Positions 18,200 through 27,328 of a stretch of DNA of 64,000 bases are shown here, one piece after another. Under the pieces are notes generated by a model that saw only the letters and a list, made by a program, of their open reading frames with translations, made no database searches and was not told where the DNA came from. The stretch spans positions 1,178,001-1,242,000 of the forward strand of contig CATOTI010000002.1 of the NCBI GenBank assembly GCA_951813295.1. Reading direction: 5' to 3'. Each line of letters opens with the position of its first letter. Position 1 is the stretch's first letter. Source of the DNA: an uncultured Pseudomonadales bacterium. Its GTDB lineage: Bacteria > Pseudomonadota > Gammaproteobacteria > Pseudomonadales > Azotimanducaceae. Position numbers and translations under genes: made by a program.

Positions 18200-19828
18200 G
18201 TGTCGTCACGACCCAATATCCTCTTCGCGTTCGCCGACGATTGGGGACGCTATGCCAGCGCCTACCGTGAATTCGACCGTCTGAAACTCTGCGATCTCAT
18301 CGAGACGCCGAACTTCGATCGCATCGCCCGTGAAGGCGCCCTCTTCACGAACGCCCTGGTTCCGGCACCGTCCTGCACACCGTGTCGAAGCTCCCTGTTG
18401 TCCGGCCGCTATTTCTGGCAAACCGGGCTAGGCGCGATTCTCGCCGGCGCACGCTGGGACGAATCGATTCCGACCTTTCCGCTGCTCCTCGAAGAGAGCG
18501 GCTATTTCATCGGTCATACCTACAAGGTATGGAGTCCCGGGCAGACGATGAACGCGCCGATGGGCGGTGTCAGAACGGCGTACAACTCGGCCGGACTCGA
18601 TTTCAACCAATTCTCCCACTGGGTGACCGAACACCGGGACGATTTCGGGACCGGCCAGGTGGGTATCGACGCGGCCAAGGCACAGCTACTGAACGAGACG
18701 CGCGAGAACTTCCGCTCGTTCCTGGCGGCGCGGGGAGAATCCTCGCCCTTCTGCTACTGGTGGGGACCAACCAACACACACCGCACCTGGGAGCAGGGGT
18801 CGGGCGAAGCGCTCTGGGGTATCGAGCCCGACTCGCTCTCGGGGCGACTGCCTGAGTTCCTGCCGAACGTACACACGATTCGCGAAGACGCGGCCGACTA
18901 CCTCGGCGAATGCCAGGCAGTCGACGCGGGCCTCGGTGTTCTGATCGACGAACTCATTGCTGCCGGCGAACTCGACAACACCGTGATCGTCGTCAGCGGC
19001 GATCACGGCATTCCCGGCATGCCCCGCGCGAAGTGCAACCTCTACGACATCGGTTGTGAGGTCGCTCTCGCCGTCCGTTGGCCCGGAACCGTCGACCCCG
19101 GGCGAGTCGTCGACGATTTCGTGAACCTCATGGATCTCGGCCCGACATTCTGTGAGATCGGCGGAATCGAGGCGCACCCGACCATGGCCGGCCGTTCGCT
19201 CACGAACGTCCTTCGTTCGAGCGCCAACGGCCGCGTCGACGACTCACGAGACTATGTCGTCACCGGTCGTGAACGTCACGTCGCGCACGCCCGCGAGGGC
19301 TTTCTGCCTTATCCCCAACGGGCTTTGCGCGAGGCCGACTTCATTTATGTCGTGAACTTCGAGCCCGACCGATGGCCGATGGGCGACCCGAAGGGCCTCG
19401 ATGATCCGACCACCACGCCGCCGGACTTCCAGCGCCTGGTGGACGATACGTTCATTACCTACCGAGACATGGATGGCAGCCCGACCAAGGCCTGGATGAT
19501 TCACCATCGCGACGATCACGACGTAGAGCCGCTCTACCACCTCGCTTTCGGCAAACGCCCGCGCGAGGAACTCTACGATCTCCGCCGCGACCCGGACTAC
19601 CTCGACAACGTTGCCGCGAACCCCGACTACGAATCCGTGCGCGCCCGCATGGAGGCACGGCTGTTGGAGATCCTTGCCGAGGAAAGCGATCCTCGCCTGA
19701 CCGAGCAGCCCTGCCGATACGAGTACGAACCCTACGCCGGCCCCGTCGATCGCGCCTGGTTCGAGAACGCCGCCAAAGTGGAAACTCTCGGCCCACCGAC
19801 GAACAAGCTGACGAATCGACCCCGCTAG
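18200..19828 (+). CDS. sulfatase (type I, formylglycine-dependent)
   Basis: A 542-residue arylsulfatase-family hydrolase starting at GTG 18200. Metal-binding Asp pair in FAFADDWG, and the formylglycine signature CTPCR at residues 59-63 (Cys59 being converted). SGDHGIPGMPRAKCNLYD holds further metal and substrate residues. No signal peptide is visible, which is unusual because many sulfatases are exported. It begins 10 bp after the VWA gene, and the downstream PhyH, VOC and sialidase genes suggest a group that strips sulfated or sialylated glycans; this is inference. It needs a formylglycine-generating enzyme, not present here. Confidence 0.88.
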   Translation: MSSRPNILFAFADDWGRYASAYREFDRLKLCDLIETPNFDRIAREGALFTNALVPAPSCTPCRSSLLSGRYFWQTGLGAILAGARWDESIPTFPLLLEESGYFIGHTYKVWSPGQTMNAPMGGVRTAYNSAGLDFNQFSHWVTEHRDDFGTGQVGIDAAKAQLLNETRENFRSFLAARGESSPFCYWWGPTNTHRTWEQGSGEALWGIEPDSLSGRLPEFLPNVHTIREDAADYLGECQAVDAGLGVLIDELIAAGELDNTVIVVSGDHGIPGMPRAKCNLYDIGCEVALAVRWPGTVDPGRVVDDFVNLMDLGPTFCEIGGIEAHPTMAGRSLTNVLRSSANGRVDDSRDYVVTGRERHVAHAREGFLPYPQRALREADFIYVVNFEPDRWPMGDPKGLDDPTTTPPDFQRLVDDTFITYRDMDGSPTKAWMIHHRDDHDVEPLYHLAFGKRPREELYDLRRDPDYLDNVAANPDYESVRARMEARLLEILAEESDPRLTEQPCRYEYEPYAGPVDRAWFENAAKVETLGPPTNKLTNRPR

Positions 19829-19876
19829 CGCTACGGTTGTGATTCCTCTGGATGAACGATCGCTCGAAACGTACGC

Positions 19877-20680
19877 ATGCAATTCACGGAAGTCGCCACC
19901 AGCCCCAAAAAGTTGACGGTCGGGCAAATCGACACGTTCAACCGGGACGGCTATATCGAACCGCTCCCACTCTTCGACGCCGCAGAAGCGCAGCAACATC
20001 GCGCGTATCTCGACGGGTTGCTGCTGCAGTTCGATCGCGCCGGTCGAGATGCTTACGAGATCAACGAGTACCACCACGTCTGCCAGGGCATCTTCGAGAT
20101 CGTCACGAACCCGACGCTGCTCGACTACGTGGAGGATCTGATCGGCCCCGACATCGTCTGCTGGGGATCACACTATTTCTGCAAGATGCCGCATGACGAA
20201 CGGGAAGTGCCTTTCCATCAGGACGCTCCGTATTGGCCTTTCCGACCAACGAAGGCGGTAACGGCCTGGATCGCGATCGACGACGTTGACGCGGAAGCAG
20301 GGCCTATGTGCTTTCTGCCCGGCAGCCATCGACAAGGTCGGCTCGAGTGGCAACGACGCACCGAGAACGTGGTGCTGGAGCTCGAAGTTACCGATCGTGA
20401 CCGATTGAACGCACCCCATCCGCTGATGCTGAAAGCCGGTGAGCTCTCCCTGCACACGGATCTTCTGGTGCACGGCTCAGCGGCGAATACCTCCGATCAT
20501 CGTCGTTGCGGCCTCACCATTCGTTATGTCCCGCCGACGATCTGGGTCAAGAGCGACGACCATCTCGGCTGGACGCGCTCGGCGATCCTGTGTCGCGGCC
20601 ACGATCCGACCGGTCGCTGGCCCAACAATCCGGCCCCCTTGCGATCCGAATTCGGTCCGAAGAGCCTGGGCGTCGGGTAA
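19877..20680 (+). CDS. phytanoyl-CoA dioxygenase (PhyH) family protein
   Basis: A 267-residue Fe(II)/2-oxoglutarate oxygenase. The facial triad is His114-x-Asp116 (FHQDAPYW) and a distal His199 (LLVHGSA), with Arg216 in TIRYV available for 2-oxoglutarate. PhyH proteins hydroxylate lipids, secondary metabolites or osmolytes. This one follows the sulfatase by 48 bp and precedes a VOC gene by 26 bp. Four PhyH proteins are encoded in the window; this one is separate from the group at 54.8-57.5 kb. Confidence 0.88.
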   Translation: MQFTEVATSPKKLTVGQIDTFNRDGYIEPLPLFDAAEAQQHRAYLDGLLLQFDRAGRDAYEINEYHHVCQGIFEIVTNPTLLDYVEDLIGPDIVCWGSHYFCKMPHDEREVPFHQDAPYWPFRPTKAVTAWIAIDDVDAEAGPMCFLPGSHRQGRLEWQRRTENVVLELEVTDRDRLNAPHPLMLKAGELSLHTDLLVHGSAANTSDHRRCGLTIRYVPPTIWVKSDDHLGWTRSAILCRGHDPTGRWPNNPAPLRSEFGPKSLGVG

Positions 20681-20706
20681 ACCCCCACACGAAACGAGGA
20701 GCCGTC

Positions 20707-21240
20707 ATGGCCAACACCCAATTTGAACTGCGCGGCGTCAATCACCTCGCCCTCGTCTGCAAGGACATGGCACGAACGGTCGAGTTCTACCGCGACGTGC
20801 TCGGGATGCCGTTGATCAAAACCATCAACCTGCCAGCCGATTCCGGCCAGCACTTTTTCTTTGATGCCGGTAATGGCGATGCGCTGGCGTTTTTCTGGTT
20901 CCCGGATGCACCAGACGGCGTGCCGGGCGTCACGCACCCGGCGCATCAGCTCGGCGAGGGGTCACTCACCACCGCCCACGCATCGATGAACCACGTGGCC
21001 TTCGACGTACCCGAGGAGAAGCTCGAGGAATACCAGAAGAAACTCGTGGCGGCCAGTGTCGATGTCACCCCGGTGATTCACCACGACGACTCGCCCATGC
21101 AGGCGAGCATGAAGCCCACCGAGTCGACCTTCGTCAAATCCATCTACTTCAAGGATCCCGACGGCATCATGCTGGAGTTCGCCGGTTGGACACGCGAGCT
21201 CGACGACAGAGACGTCAACGTCGAACCGCATCGTCCGTGA
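20707..21240 (+). CDS. VOC family protein
   Basis: The ATG at 20707 follows GAGGAGCC and gives 177 residues. It starts with GVNHLALVCKDMARTVEFYR and closes with YFKDPDGIMLEFAGW, so it is a single vicinal-oxygen-chelate module pair with metal-ligand His and Glu at the expected places (NHLAL, MLEFA). A dioxygenase or isomerase role is possible. The stop TGA overlaps the GTG start of the sialidase gene, so the two are translationally coupled. Confidence 0.83.
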   Translation: MANTQFELRGVNHLALVCKDMARTVEFYRDVLGMPLIKTINLPADSGQHFFFDAGNGDALAFFWFPDAPDGVPGVTHPAHQLGEGSLTTAHASMNHVAFDVPEEKLEEYQKKLVAASVDVTPVIHHDDSPMQASMKPTESTFVKSIYFKDPDGIMLEFAGWTRELDDRDVNVEPHRP

Positions 21241-22388
21241 CGATCACCGCCAAAAACGCCGAGCACCGCCAGGCGGTGTTCGATCTCGAACACGCGGTCA
21301 ATCAAGGCAGCATCGTTGCCTTAAAGGACGGTCGGATCCTGCTCGGTTTCAATCAGGAACGGGACCGAGTGCACCGCGATTCAGGGCAGTCCTGCGTCAC
21401 CTTTTCGCACGACGGCGGCGTCTCGTGGGACGAGCCGTCGATCGTCTGGCCGTATACCGACCATGTCGGCAACTGGGATTGCGCGTTCGCCGAGCTCACG
21501 AGCGGCGACATCCTGATGCATACGCGTGTCTGCAGCTTCTTCGCACCAACGGCCCTCAAGGAGATTCACTCCGACCAGAGCATCGGTCCGCCACCCGGGC
21601 GGCGGGAGCGACTGAAACGGCAGACAGGTTACGCACTGACGCGCTCGAGTGACGGCGGTTCGACCTGGCGCGAGCCGATCCCCGTGAATACAGCACCGAT
21701 GGCCGACTCGGGCACGGGTCCCTATGTCGTTGGCGGCTCGGGCGCGGGACACATCATCGAACTCCCCGACGGCGCCCTCCTGATGCCGCTGCACGGGCAA
21801 TTCACGCGGGATTGGCCGAACCGCGTCGGCGAGACGATCCGCTGCTTCGTGTTGCGCTCGGAAGACGGCGGCGAGAATTGGGAATATTGGGCAACCGTCG
21901 GCTACGACGCGGCGGGCATCCTCGATTTCTTCGAACCCGGTATGACACGCCTTTCATCGGGTCGCCTCATCTGCCTCATGCGCACGCAAGCACGCCCCGG
22001 CCGGGTCGATCATCTCTGGTGTACCTATTCGGACGACGACGGTGCAAGTTGGAGCTTCCCGACGCGTACGCCCATTTGGGGATTTCCGGCCGACGTCATC
22101 GAACTCGACGATGGCCGAGTACTCGCGGTCTACGGCTATCGGCGCGAACCGTGGGGTGTGCGCGGCGCGATCTCAGCCGATGGGATCACCTGGTCGGATG
22201 CGGACGTTTTCACGATTCGCGACGGCGGCGCCGCCGACCCATCCATGCCGCAGTACTGGCACATCGGCTATCCCTCGGTGACGCAGTCCGACGACGGTAC
22301 CATCCTCGCGGCGTACCACGAATACGTCGACAACCCGTCAGCCGTCGATCCTATCCAAGCGATGTGGGTGACCCGATTCCGGCTCTGA
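21237..22388 (+). CDS. exo-alpha-sialidase-like BNR-repeat protein
   Basis: The GTG at 21237 overlaps the previous stop and gives 383 residues. Four Asp-box (BNR) motifs are visible: SHDGGVSW, SSDGGSTW, SEDGGENW and SDDDGASW, one per blade of a six-bladed beta-propeller. The middle contains FEPGMTRLSSGRLICLMR, resembling the Glu and Arg region of sialidase-type propellers. No signal peptide is seen. It may hydrolyse sialic acid or another glycoside; the propeller is sure, the substrate is not. Confidence 0.83.
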   Translation: MTITAKNAEHRQAVFDLEHAVNQGSIVALKDGRILLGFNQERDRVHRDSGQSCVTFSHDGGVSWDEPSIVWPYTDHVGNWDCAFAELTSGDILMHTRVCSFFAPTALKEIHSDQSIGPPPGRRERLKRQTGYALTRSSDGGSTWREPIPVNTAPMADSGTGPYVVGGSGAGHIIELPDGALLMPLHGQFTRDWPNRVGETIRCFVLRSEDGGENWEYWATVGYDAAGILDFFEPGMTRLSSGRLICLMRTQARPGRVDHLWCTYSDDDGASWSFPTRTPIWGFPADVIELDDGRVLAVYGYRREPWGVRGAISADGITWSDADVFTIRDGGAADPSMPQYWHIGYPSVTQSDDGTILAAYHEYVDNPSAVDPIQAMWVTRFRL

Positions 22389-22858
22389 TCACACCGCTCG
22401 AAGCACACGAGTGGGCGCTCTTCCGCTCGCTCCGGCTACGTGCGCTGGCCGAATCGCCGGACGCTTTCTCGCCGACGCTCGAAGAGACCGAGAAAACGGA
22501 CGAGGCCGCCTGGCGGCGGATCGCCGGGCGTTTTGCCGACGGTCCGGGGGGCCTGCTCATTGCGAGACCGGCAGACGGACTGATGTCCGCCACGCTCGAC
22601 AGCGACGGCGTCGGCCACATCGGCGCGATGTGGGTGGCACCGGATGCCCGCGATCGACGACTGGGATCGGCACTCCTCGATCGCGGCATCGAGCACCTCG
22701 ACACACTCGGCTGCACGACGATCGAACTCTCGGTCACTGAAACCAACACGCGAGCACGGAAGCTCTACGAGTCCCGTGGATTCGTGCTGACGGGCGCGAG
22801 TGAACCGCTACGGGAAGGATCGATGCTCGAGAATCTCTATATGCGCCGCACGGGATGA
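22364..22858 (+). CDS. GNAT family N-acetyltransferase
   Basis: A 164-residue acetyltransferase whose likely start is the GTG at 22364, inside the end of the sialidase gene (25-bp overlap); the longer open frame upstream is antisense-like noise. It shows ALRAESPDAF-type GNAT opening (LRALAESPDAFSP), HIGAMWVAPDARDRRLGSALL with the acetyl-CoA loop, and NTRARKLYESRGFVLTG. Its TGA stop overlaps the next gene's ATG. The acceptor is unknown. Confidence 0.82.
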   Translation: MGDPIPALITPLEAHEWALFRSLRLRALAESPDAFSPTLEETEKTDEAAWRRIAGRFADGPGGLLIARPADGLMSATLDSDGVGHIGAMWVAPDARDRRLGSALLDRGIEHLDTLGCTTIELSVTETNTRARKLYESRGFVLTGASEPLREGSMLENLYMRRTG

Positions 22859-23931
22859 TTCGAGCGCTTCTGCTGATCACGTTGATGACCGTCGCGTGGT
22901 CCCCGGCGGCGGCCGAACCGCGAGACGACCTTTACGCCGACTTCATCGACGCGATCGACGACTTACGTATTGCCGCGGACATACCGGGGCTCTCCATCGC
23001 GGTGGTTAAGGATCTGGAGGTCGTTCTCGCGCGAGGATTCGGCTTTGCCGACATCGAACTGGCAATCCCGGCCACGGCCGATACCCCCTACGACATCGCT
23101 TCCGTCACCAAACCCCTCTCGGCGGTTCTGGCATTACGTCTCGTCGAACTGGGTGCAATCGATCTCGATCGACCGATCGGCACGTACAGCGACTGGGCCG
23201 ACTTCTGTTCGGCCTTCAGCCGCCAGCCGTCGATTTTCGCGCGGAATCTCGAGTGTGATCCACCCGTGCACACGCTGCGACATCTGCTTTCGCATACCGC
23301 GACCGGCGTGCCCGGCGAAGCGTTCTCCTACAACCCGATTCTATTCTCCTGGGCATCGCGACCCATCATGGCGGCGCTCGAACAGGACTTCTCGAGCCTC
23401 GTCGAACGCCACGTCTTCGAACCCGCCGGGATGCGCGACTCCGCGCGTCGACACCGGGCGCTCGAATTGCCGCCGCCATTCGCGGCCCGGCTCGCGAAGC
23501 CCTATCGGACCGATAGCCCGAGCGGTCCGGTGCCAACGGGCGATCGCGGCGCCCAGGGCGACGGTGCCGCGGGCGGTGTCGTCAGCACCGTGCTCGACCT
23601 CGCCCGATTCGATATCGCGCTCGACGAAGGACAACTGATCTCGCCCGAAACCGCAGCGTCGATGATGCAACCGACGAAGACGCCCGATGGGTCCAGCTTT
23701 CCGTACAGCATCGGCTTCTACGTGCAGGACCACGACGGACAGAAGCTCGTCTGGCACTCCGGCTGGTGGGAACACGCCTACTCGGCGCTCTACCTCAAGG
23801 TGCCGTCAGCCAAGCTCACGTTCATTGCGTTGGCGAACAGCGAAGGTATCTGGTGGGGCAACCCGCTCGAGGTCGCGGCCGTCGAACGGGCGCCGTTTGC
23901 GCATACGTTCTTCGACCACTTTCTCGACTAG
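22855..23931 (+). CDS. serine hydrolase of the class C beta-lactamase family
   Basis: A 358-residue exported serine hydrolase. The N-terminus is a signal peptide ending near AAAEP. The catalytic SxxK is Ser83-Lys86 (IASVTKP), a Tyr-x-Asn equivalent is FSYNP, and the third motif is HSGWW. This fold covers beta-lactamases, D-Ala-D-Ala peptidases and esterases; the AmpC omega features are not evident, so an esterase or peptidase is as likely as a lactamase. Its ATG overlaps the GNAT stop (ATGA), extending the rightward operon. Confidence 0.87.
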   Translation: MIRALLLITLMTVAWSPAAAEPRDDLYADFIDAIDDLRIAADIPGLSIAVVKDLEVVLARGFGFADIELAIPATADTPYDIASVTKPLSAVLALRLVELGAIDLDRPIGTYSDWADFCSAFSRQPSIFARNLECDPPVHTLRHLLSHTATGVPGEAFSYNPILFSWASRPIMAALEQDFSSLVERHVFEPAGMRDSARRHRALELPPPFAARLAKPYRTDSPSGPVPTGDRGAQGDGAAGGVVSTVLDLARFDIALDEGQLISPETAASMMQPTKTPDGSSFPYSIGFYVQDHDGQKLVWHSGWWEHAYSALYLKVPSAKLTFIALANSEGIWWGNPLEVAAVERAPFAHTFFDHFLD

Positions 23932-23938
23932 GAGCACG

Positions 23939-25105
23939 TCAGTACGACCGCGGCAGGTCCAGGACGTGCTCGGTGACGTAGTTCAGGATCATCTCCTGCG
24001 AGATCGGCGCGATCCGCATCAGTCGTGCTTCACGCCAGTACCGTTCGACGTGGTACTCCTTGGCATAGCCAAAGCCACCATGCGTCTGCATCGCCTGATC
24101 GGCAGCCTGGAACGCGGCGTCGGCGGCAAGCCACTTCGCCATGTTCGCCTCCGCCCCACAGGGCAGACCGTTGTCGATCATCCACGACGCCTTGCGGATC
24201 ATCAGCTCCGCCGCGTCGAGGCGCATCTGCGCTTCGCCCAACGGAAAGGAAACACCCTGGTTCATGCCGATCGGACGACCGAAGATTTCACGCTCGTTCG
24301 CATAGCCGACCGCTCGGCGAATCGCCGCGCGACCGATACCAAGCGCTTCCGACGCGACGAGGATTCGCTCGGCGTTTAATCCGTCGAGGATGTAGCGGAA
24401 TCCCTTGCCTTCTTCGCCGACCCGGTCGGTGATATGTACAGGCAGGTCGTCGTAGACCACTTCGCAGGACGCTACAGCGTTACGGCCCACTTTTTCGATG
24501 GGTGAGATCGTGACCTCAGGGCGCTGCAGTTCCGCCAGCAGCAACGTCATGCCCTGGGTCCGTTTCGCCACGGTGTCCTTGCCTTCGGTTCGAACGAGTA
24601 GCAGCACACGTTCGGAGTCCTGCGCCTTGGTCGTCCAGACCTTTCGCCCGCGGACAATGTAGTAGTCGCCGTCGCGCCGCGCGCTCGTCTTGATCGACGT
24701 GGTATCCGTGCCCGCGTCGGGCTCCGTCACGCCAAACGAAACGTGCAGGTCACCGTTCGCGACCCGTGGCAGGTACTTCTGCTTCATCGCCTCGTCGCCG
24801 TATTTGACGACGGGGTGCATGCCGAAGATCGAGAGATGGATGCCGCTGCAGCCGTTCATCGCAGCACCCGAAGCCGCTACCTCCTCGAGCACGATCGACG
24901 CTTCGGTGATCCCGCGTCCGCTGCCGCCGTAAGCCTCGGGAATAGCCACACCAATCCAGCCCGCCTTGGCGAGATCGTTGTAGAAATCCCACGGGAACTC
25001 GTGAAGCCGATCGCGCTCCGCCCAATAGTCGTCCGGGTAGTCGGTGCAGATCTTCTGAATCGCGTCACGGATGAGCTGGTGTTCGTCGGTCGTTTCAAAG
25101 TTCAT
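23939..25105 (-). CDS. acyl-CoA dehydrogenase
   Basis: A 388-residue FAD enzyme. The FAD/acyl binding signature is FGVTEPDAGTDTTSIKT, followed by the substrate-domain WTTKAQ, and the C-terminal TMQTHGGFGYAKEYHVERYWREAR-like region with a Glu in ISQEM at the usual catalytic place. It makes an enoyl-CoA from an acyl-CoA. It is divergent from the MaoC/CitE/enoyl-CoA hydratase genes across a 42-bp gap, which points to a shared control region and one pathway. Chain specificity cannot be read. Confidence 0.9.
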   Translation of the reverse strand: MNFETTDEHQLIRDAIQKICTDYPDDYWAERDRLHEFPWDFYNDLAKAGWIGVAIPEAYGGSGRGITEASIVLEEVAASGAAMNGCSGIHLSIFGMHPVVKYGDEAMKQKYLPRVANGDLHVSFGVTEPDAGTDTTSIKTSARRDGDYYIVRGRKVWTTKAQDSERVLLLVRTEGKDTVAKRTQGMTLLLAELQRPEVTISPIEKVGRNAVASCEVVYDDLPVHITDRVGEEGKGFRYILDGLNAERILVASEALGIGRAAIRRAVGYANEREIFGRPIGMNQGVSFPLGEAQMRLDAAELMIRKASWMIDNGLPCGAEANMAKWLAADAAFQAADQAMQTHGGFGYAKEYHVERYWREARLMRIAPISQEMILNYVTEHVLDLPRSY

Positions 25106-25147
25106 GGGGGAACGTTAGTCTTTTTGGCTTTGAGTCGGGCGGATTAT

Positions 25148-25600
25148 ATGGCGGGAAAGTACTTCGAAGACCTCGAAGTGGGGATGACGTTCGAGCACGA
25201 ACCGGGGCGCACCGTCACTGAGACTGACAATCTCCTCTTCACGACGATGACGCTGAATCCGCAACCGCTGCACCTGGACGCAGAGTTCGCGAAGCAGTCG
25301 ATCCACGGTCAGATTCTCGTCAACAGTCTCTTTACGCTCGCCGTCGTGGTCGGCCTTTCCGTCGGTGATACGACGCTCGGCACCACCCTCGGCAACCTCG
25401 GCTTCGACAAGACGACGTTTCCGAATCCCGTCTTCCTCGGCGACACGATCCGCGTCAGCACGAAGGTGGTCGACCGCCGCGAGAGTAAGAGCAAACCCGA
25501 TCGCGGGATCGTGACATTCGAGCACATCGGCACGAACCAGCGCGGCGAGATCGTCTGTTCGTGCATCCGTGGCGCGATGATGCTGCGTCGCCCCGCATGA
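25148..25600 (+). CDS. MaoC family hydratase
   Basis: The ATG at 25148 gives 150 residues with the typical opening YFEDLEVGMTFEHEPGRTVTE. The hydratase region is NPQPLHLDAEFA, where the Asn/His pair sits in the active site of MaoC-type enoyl-CoA hydratases, and FGxTIVNSLFTL-like residues follow. Related short MaoC proteins hydrate mesaconyl-CoA-type substrates. Its TGA overlaps the ATG of the CitE-like lyase, so the pair is coupled and may hydrate an enoyl-CoA and then cleave the product. Confidence 0.87.
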   Translation: MAGKYFEDLEVGMTFEHEPGRTVTETDNLLFTTMTLNPQPLHLDAEFAKQSIHGQILVNSLFTLAVVVGLSVGDTTLGTTLGNLGFDKTTFPNPVFLGDTIRVSTKVVDRRESKSKPDRGIVTFEHIGTNQRGEIVCSCIRGAMMLRRPA

Positions 25601-26499
25601 CCGCCGCGAACCGACTACGCAGGTCGATGCATTTCGTCCCCGGCGCCAACGAGAAGATGCTGACGAAATCACTGGCAACGAACGCCGATAGTCTCGTGCT
25701 CGACCTCGAAGACGCCGTGACCCCGGCGCGCAAAGACGAAGCCCGGAGTGTGGTCGCCGGATGGCTTCGCGACGTCGATTTCGGTCGCCAGGAACGAACA
25801 GTGCGGATGAATCCGCTCGATACACCGTGGGGTTACGCGGACCTTCGCGAAACGATGGTGCATCCGCCCGACGCCTATCTCGTGCCGAAGCCGGAAACGC
25901 TCGACGATCTGATGACGATCGACGCGGAGCTGCGCAAGCTCGAACGGGAGTACGGGCACCCGGATCGATCCGTCGGACTCGTTCTCGTCTCCACCGAGAC
26001 GCCGCTCGGCGCGCTCAACGTCGCGACGTTCACCCAGTGTCCGCGCGTGGTCGGACTATCCTGGGGTGCCGAAGACCTGGCCGCCGCGCTCGGTGCACCG
26101 CGTAACCGCAACCGCGACGGCAACTACCTCCCCGTGTTCGAACACTGTCGCACCATGACGTTGCTGTCGGCGGCGGCCGCCGGTGTGCAACCGATCGATA
26201 CCGTCTATGTCGATTTCAAAGACACGGAAGGCTTTGTCGCAGAGTGCGAGACCGTCGCGTGGTCGGGATTCACGGGCAAGCTCTCGATCCACCCCAACCA
26301 GATCGACCCGATCAACGACGCATTTACGCCATCTGCCGCCGACGTCGCCGAGGCGATCGAGCTTCTGCAGGCTTTCGAGGCCGCCCAGGCAGAGGGCAAT
26401 ATGGCGTTTACTTTCAACGGCCAGATGGTCGATGCGCCCCACCTTAACCGGGCGAAATCGCTCCTCGACCGCGCCGCCGCGATCGAAGCGGCGGGATAG
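25597..26499 (+). CDS. HpcH/HpaI (CitE-like) CoA-ester lyase
   Basis: A 300-residue TIM-barrel lyase of the citrate lyase beta-like family. RRSMHFVPGANEKML and DSLVLDLEDAVTPARKDEAR are hallmark N-terminal segments. VLVSTETPLGALN and GLSWGAEDLAAALGA carry the metal-binding Glu and Asp. Such enzymes split malyl-, methylmalyl- or citramalyl-CoA into acetyl-CoA or propionyl-CoA plus an oxoacid. Coupling to the MaoC gene by ATGA overlap suits a hydratase-lyase pair. The next gene starts 10 bp later. Confidence 0.88.
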   Translation: MTAANRLRRSMHFVPGANEKMLTKSLATNADSLVLDLEDAVTPARKDEARSVVAGWLRDVDFGRQERTVRMNPLDTPWGYADLRETMVHPPDAYLVPKPETLDDLMTIDAELRKLEREYGHPDRSVGLVLVSTETPLGALNVATFTQCPRVVGLSWGAEDLAAALGAPRNRNRDGNYLPVFEHCRTMTLLSAAAAGVQPIDTVYVDFKDTEGFVAECETVAWSGFTGKLSIHPNQIDPINDAFTPSAADVAEAIELLQAFEAAQAEGNMAFTFNGQMVDAPHLNRAKSLLDRAAAIEAAG

Positions 26500-26509
26500 G
26501 AGCAAAGAC

Positions 26510-27310
26510 GTGGAACTCGAACTTTCGACGCAGAAGATGCGGGCATCGATCGATGACGGCGTTGGGCGCCTGGTTTTCAACAACCCCGCGAAGCGCAATG
26601 CGATGTCGCTCGAGATGTGGCGCGGCGTCGAAGAGAGCATGCGCCAGTTTCGAGCGTCCGACGACGTGCGAGTGGTCGTGATGTCCGGGGCCGGCGGCAA
26701 GGCGTTCGTCTCCGGGGCCGACATCAGCGAATTCGACAAACAACGATCCAACATCGAGCAACAACGCGAGTACAACGAACTCGCGGCGGCCGGCAGCCGC
26801 GCGCTCGCGCGGTGCGAGAAACCACTCCTCGCCGAGATCACCGGATTCTGTATCGGCGGAGGAATGGCGACGGCGCTCGCCGCGGACATCCGCTTTGCCA
26901 CGCCCGATTCCCAGTTCGGAATCCCCGCGGCCAAGCTCGGGCTGGGCTATCAGTACGACGCGCTCGCCAAGATCTCGCGCATCGTGGGTCCCGCCCGGGC
27001 GCGAGACATTCTTTTCTCCGGCCGCTTCCTGCCGGCCGAAGAAGCACTCGATATCGGTCTCATCAACTTCATCCATGAACGCGATGATCTCGGCGCTGCC
27101 GTTTCGGCCTACGCCGAACGTCTCGCCACCAACGCACCACTGACGATTCGCGCCGCTAAAGCGGCCGTCAACGCGTGGGAGCGTGGCGGCACGGCGGACG
27201 AACGCGCGGAAGTGCAGGCGCTGGTCGATGCCTGTTTCGACTCAGCCGACTACGCCGAAGGTCGTCGCGCATTCGCAGAGAAACGATCGCCGCAATTTCG
27301 CGGCCAATAG
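26510..27310 (+). CDS. enoyl-CoA hydratase/isomerase (crotonase) family
   Basis: The GTG at 26510, after a TAGGAGC site, gives 266 residues. Crotonase signatures include FNNPAKRNAMS, SGADISEF (first oxyanion-hole NH) and GFCIGGGMATALAADIR. The sequence then reads FGIPAAKLGLGY, with Ala at a position usually occupied by the first catalytic Glu, so it may be an isomerase or a variant hydratase. It belongs to the same transcription unit as MaoC and the CitE-like lyase. Confidence 0.87.
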   Translation: MELELSTQKMRASIDDGVGRLVFNNPAKRNAMSLEMWRGVEESMRQFRASDDVRVVVMSGAGGKAFVSGADISEFDKQRSNIEQQREYNELAAAGSRALARCEKPLLAEITGFCIGGGMATALAADIRFATPDSQFGIPAAKLGLGYQYDALAKISRIVGPARARDILFSGRFLPAEEALDIGLINFIHERDDLGAAVSAYAERLATNAPLTIRAAKAAVNAWERGGTADERAEVQALVDACFDSADYAEGRRAFAEKRSPQFRGQ

Positions 27311-27328
27311 TCCAACGAGGAGGCCCAA

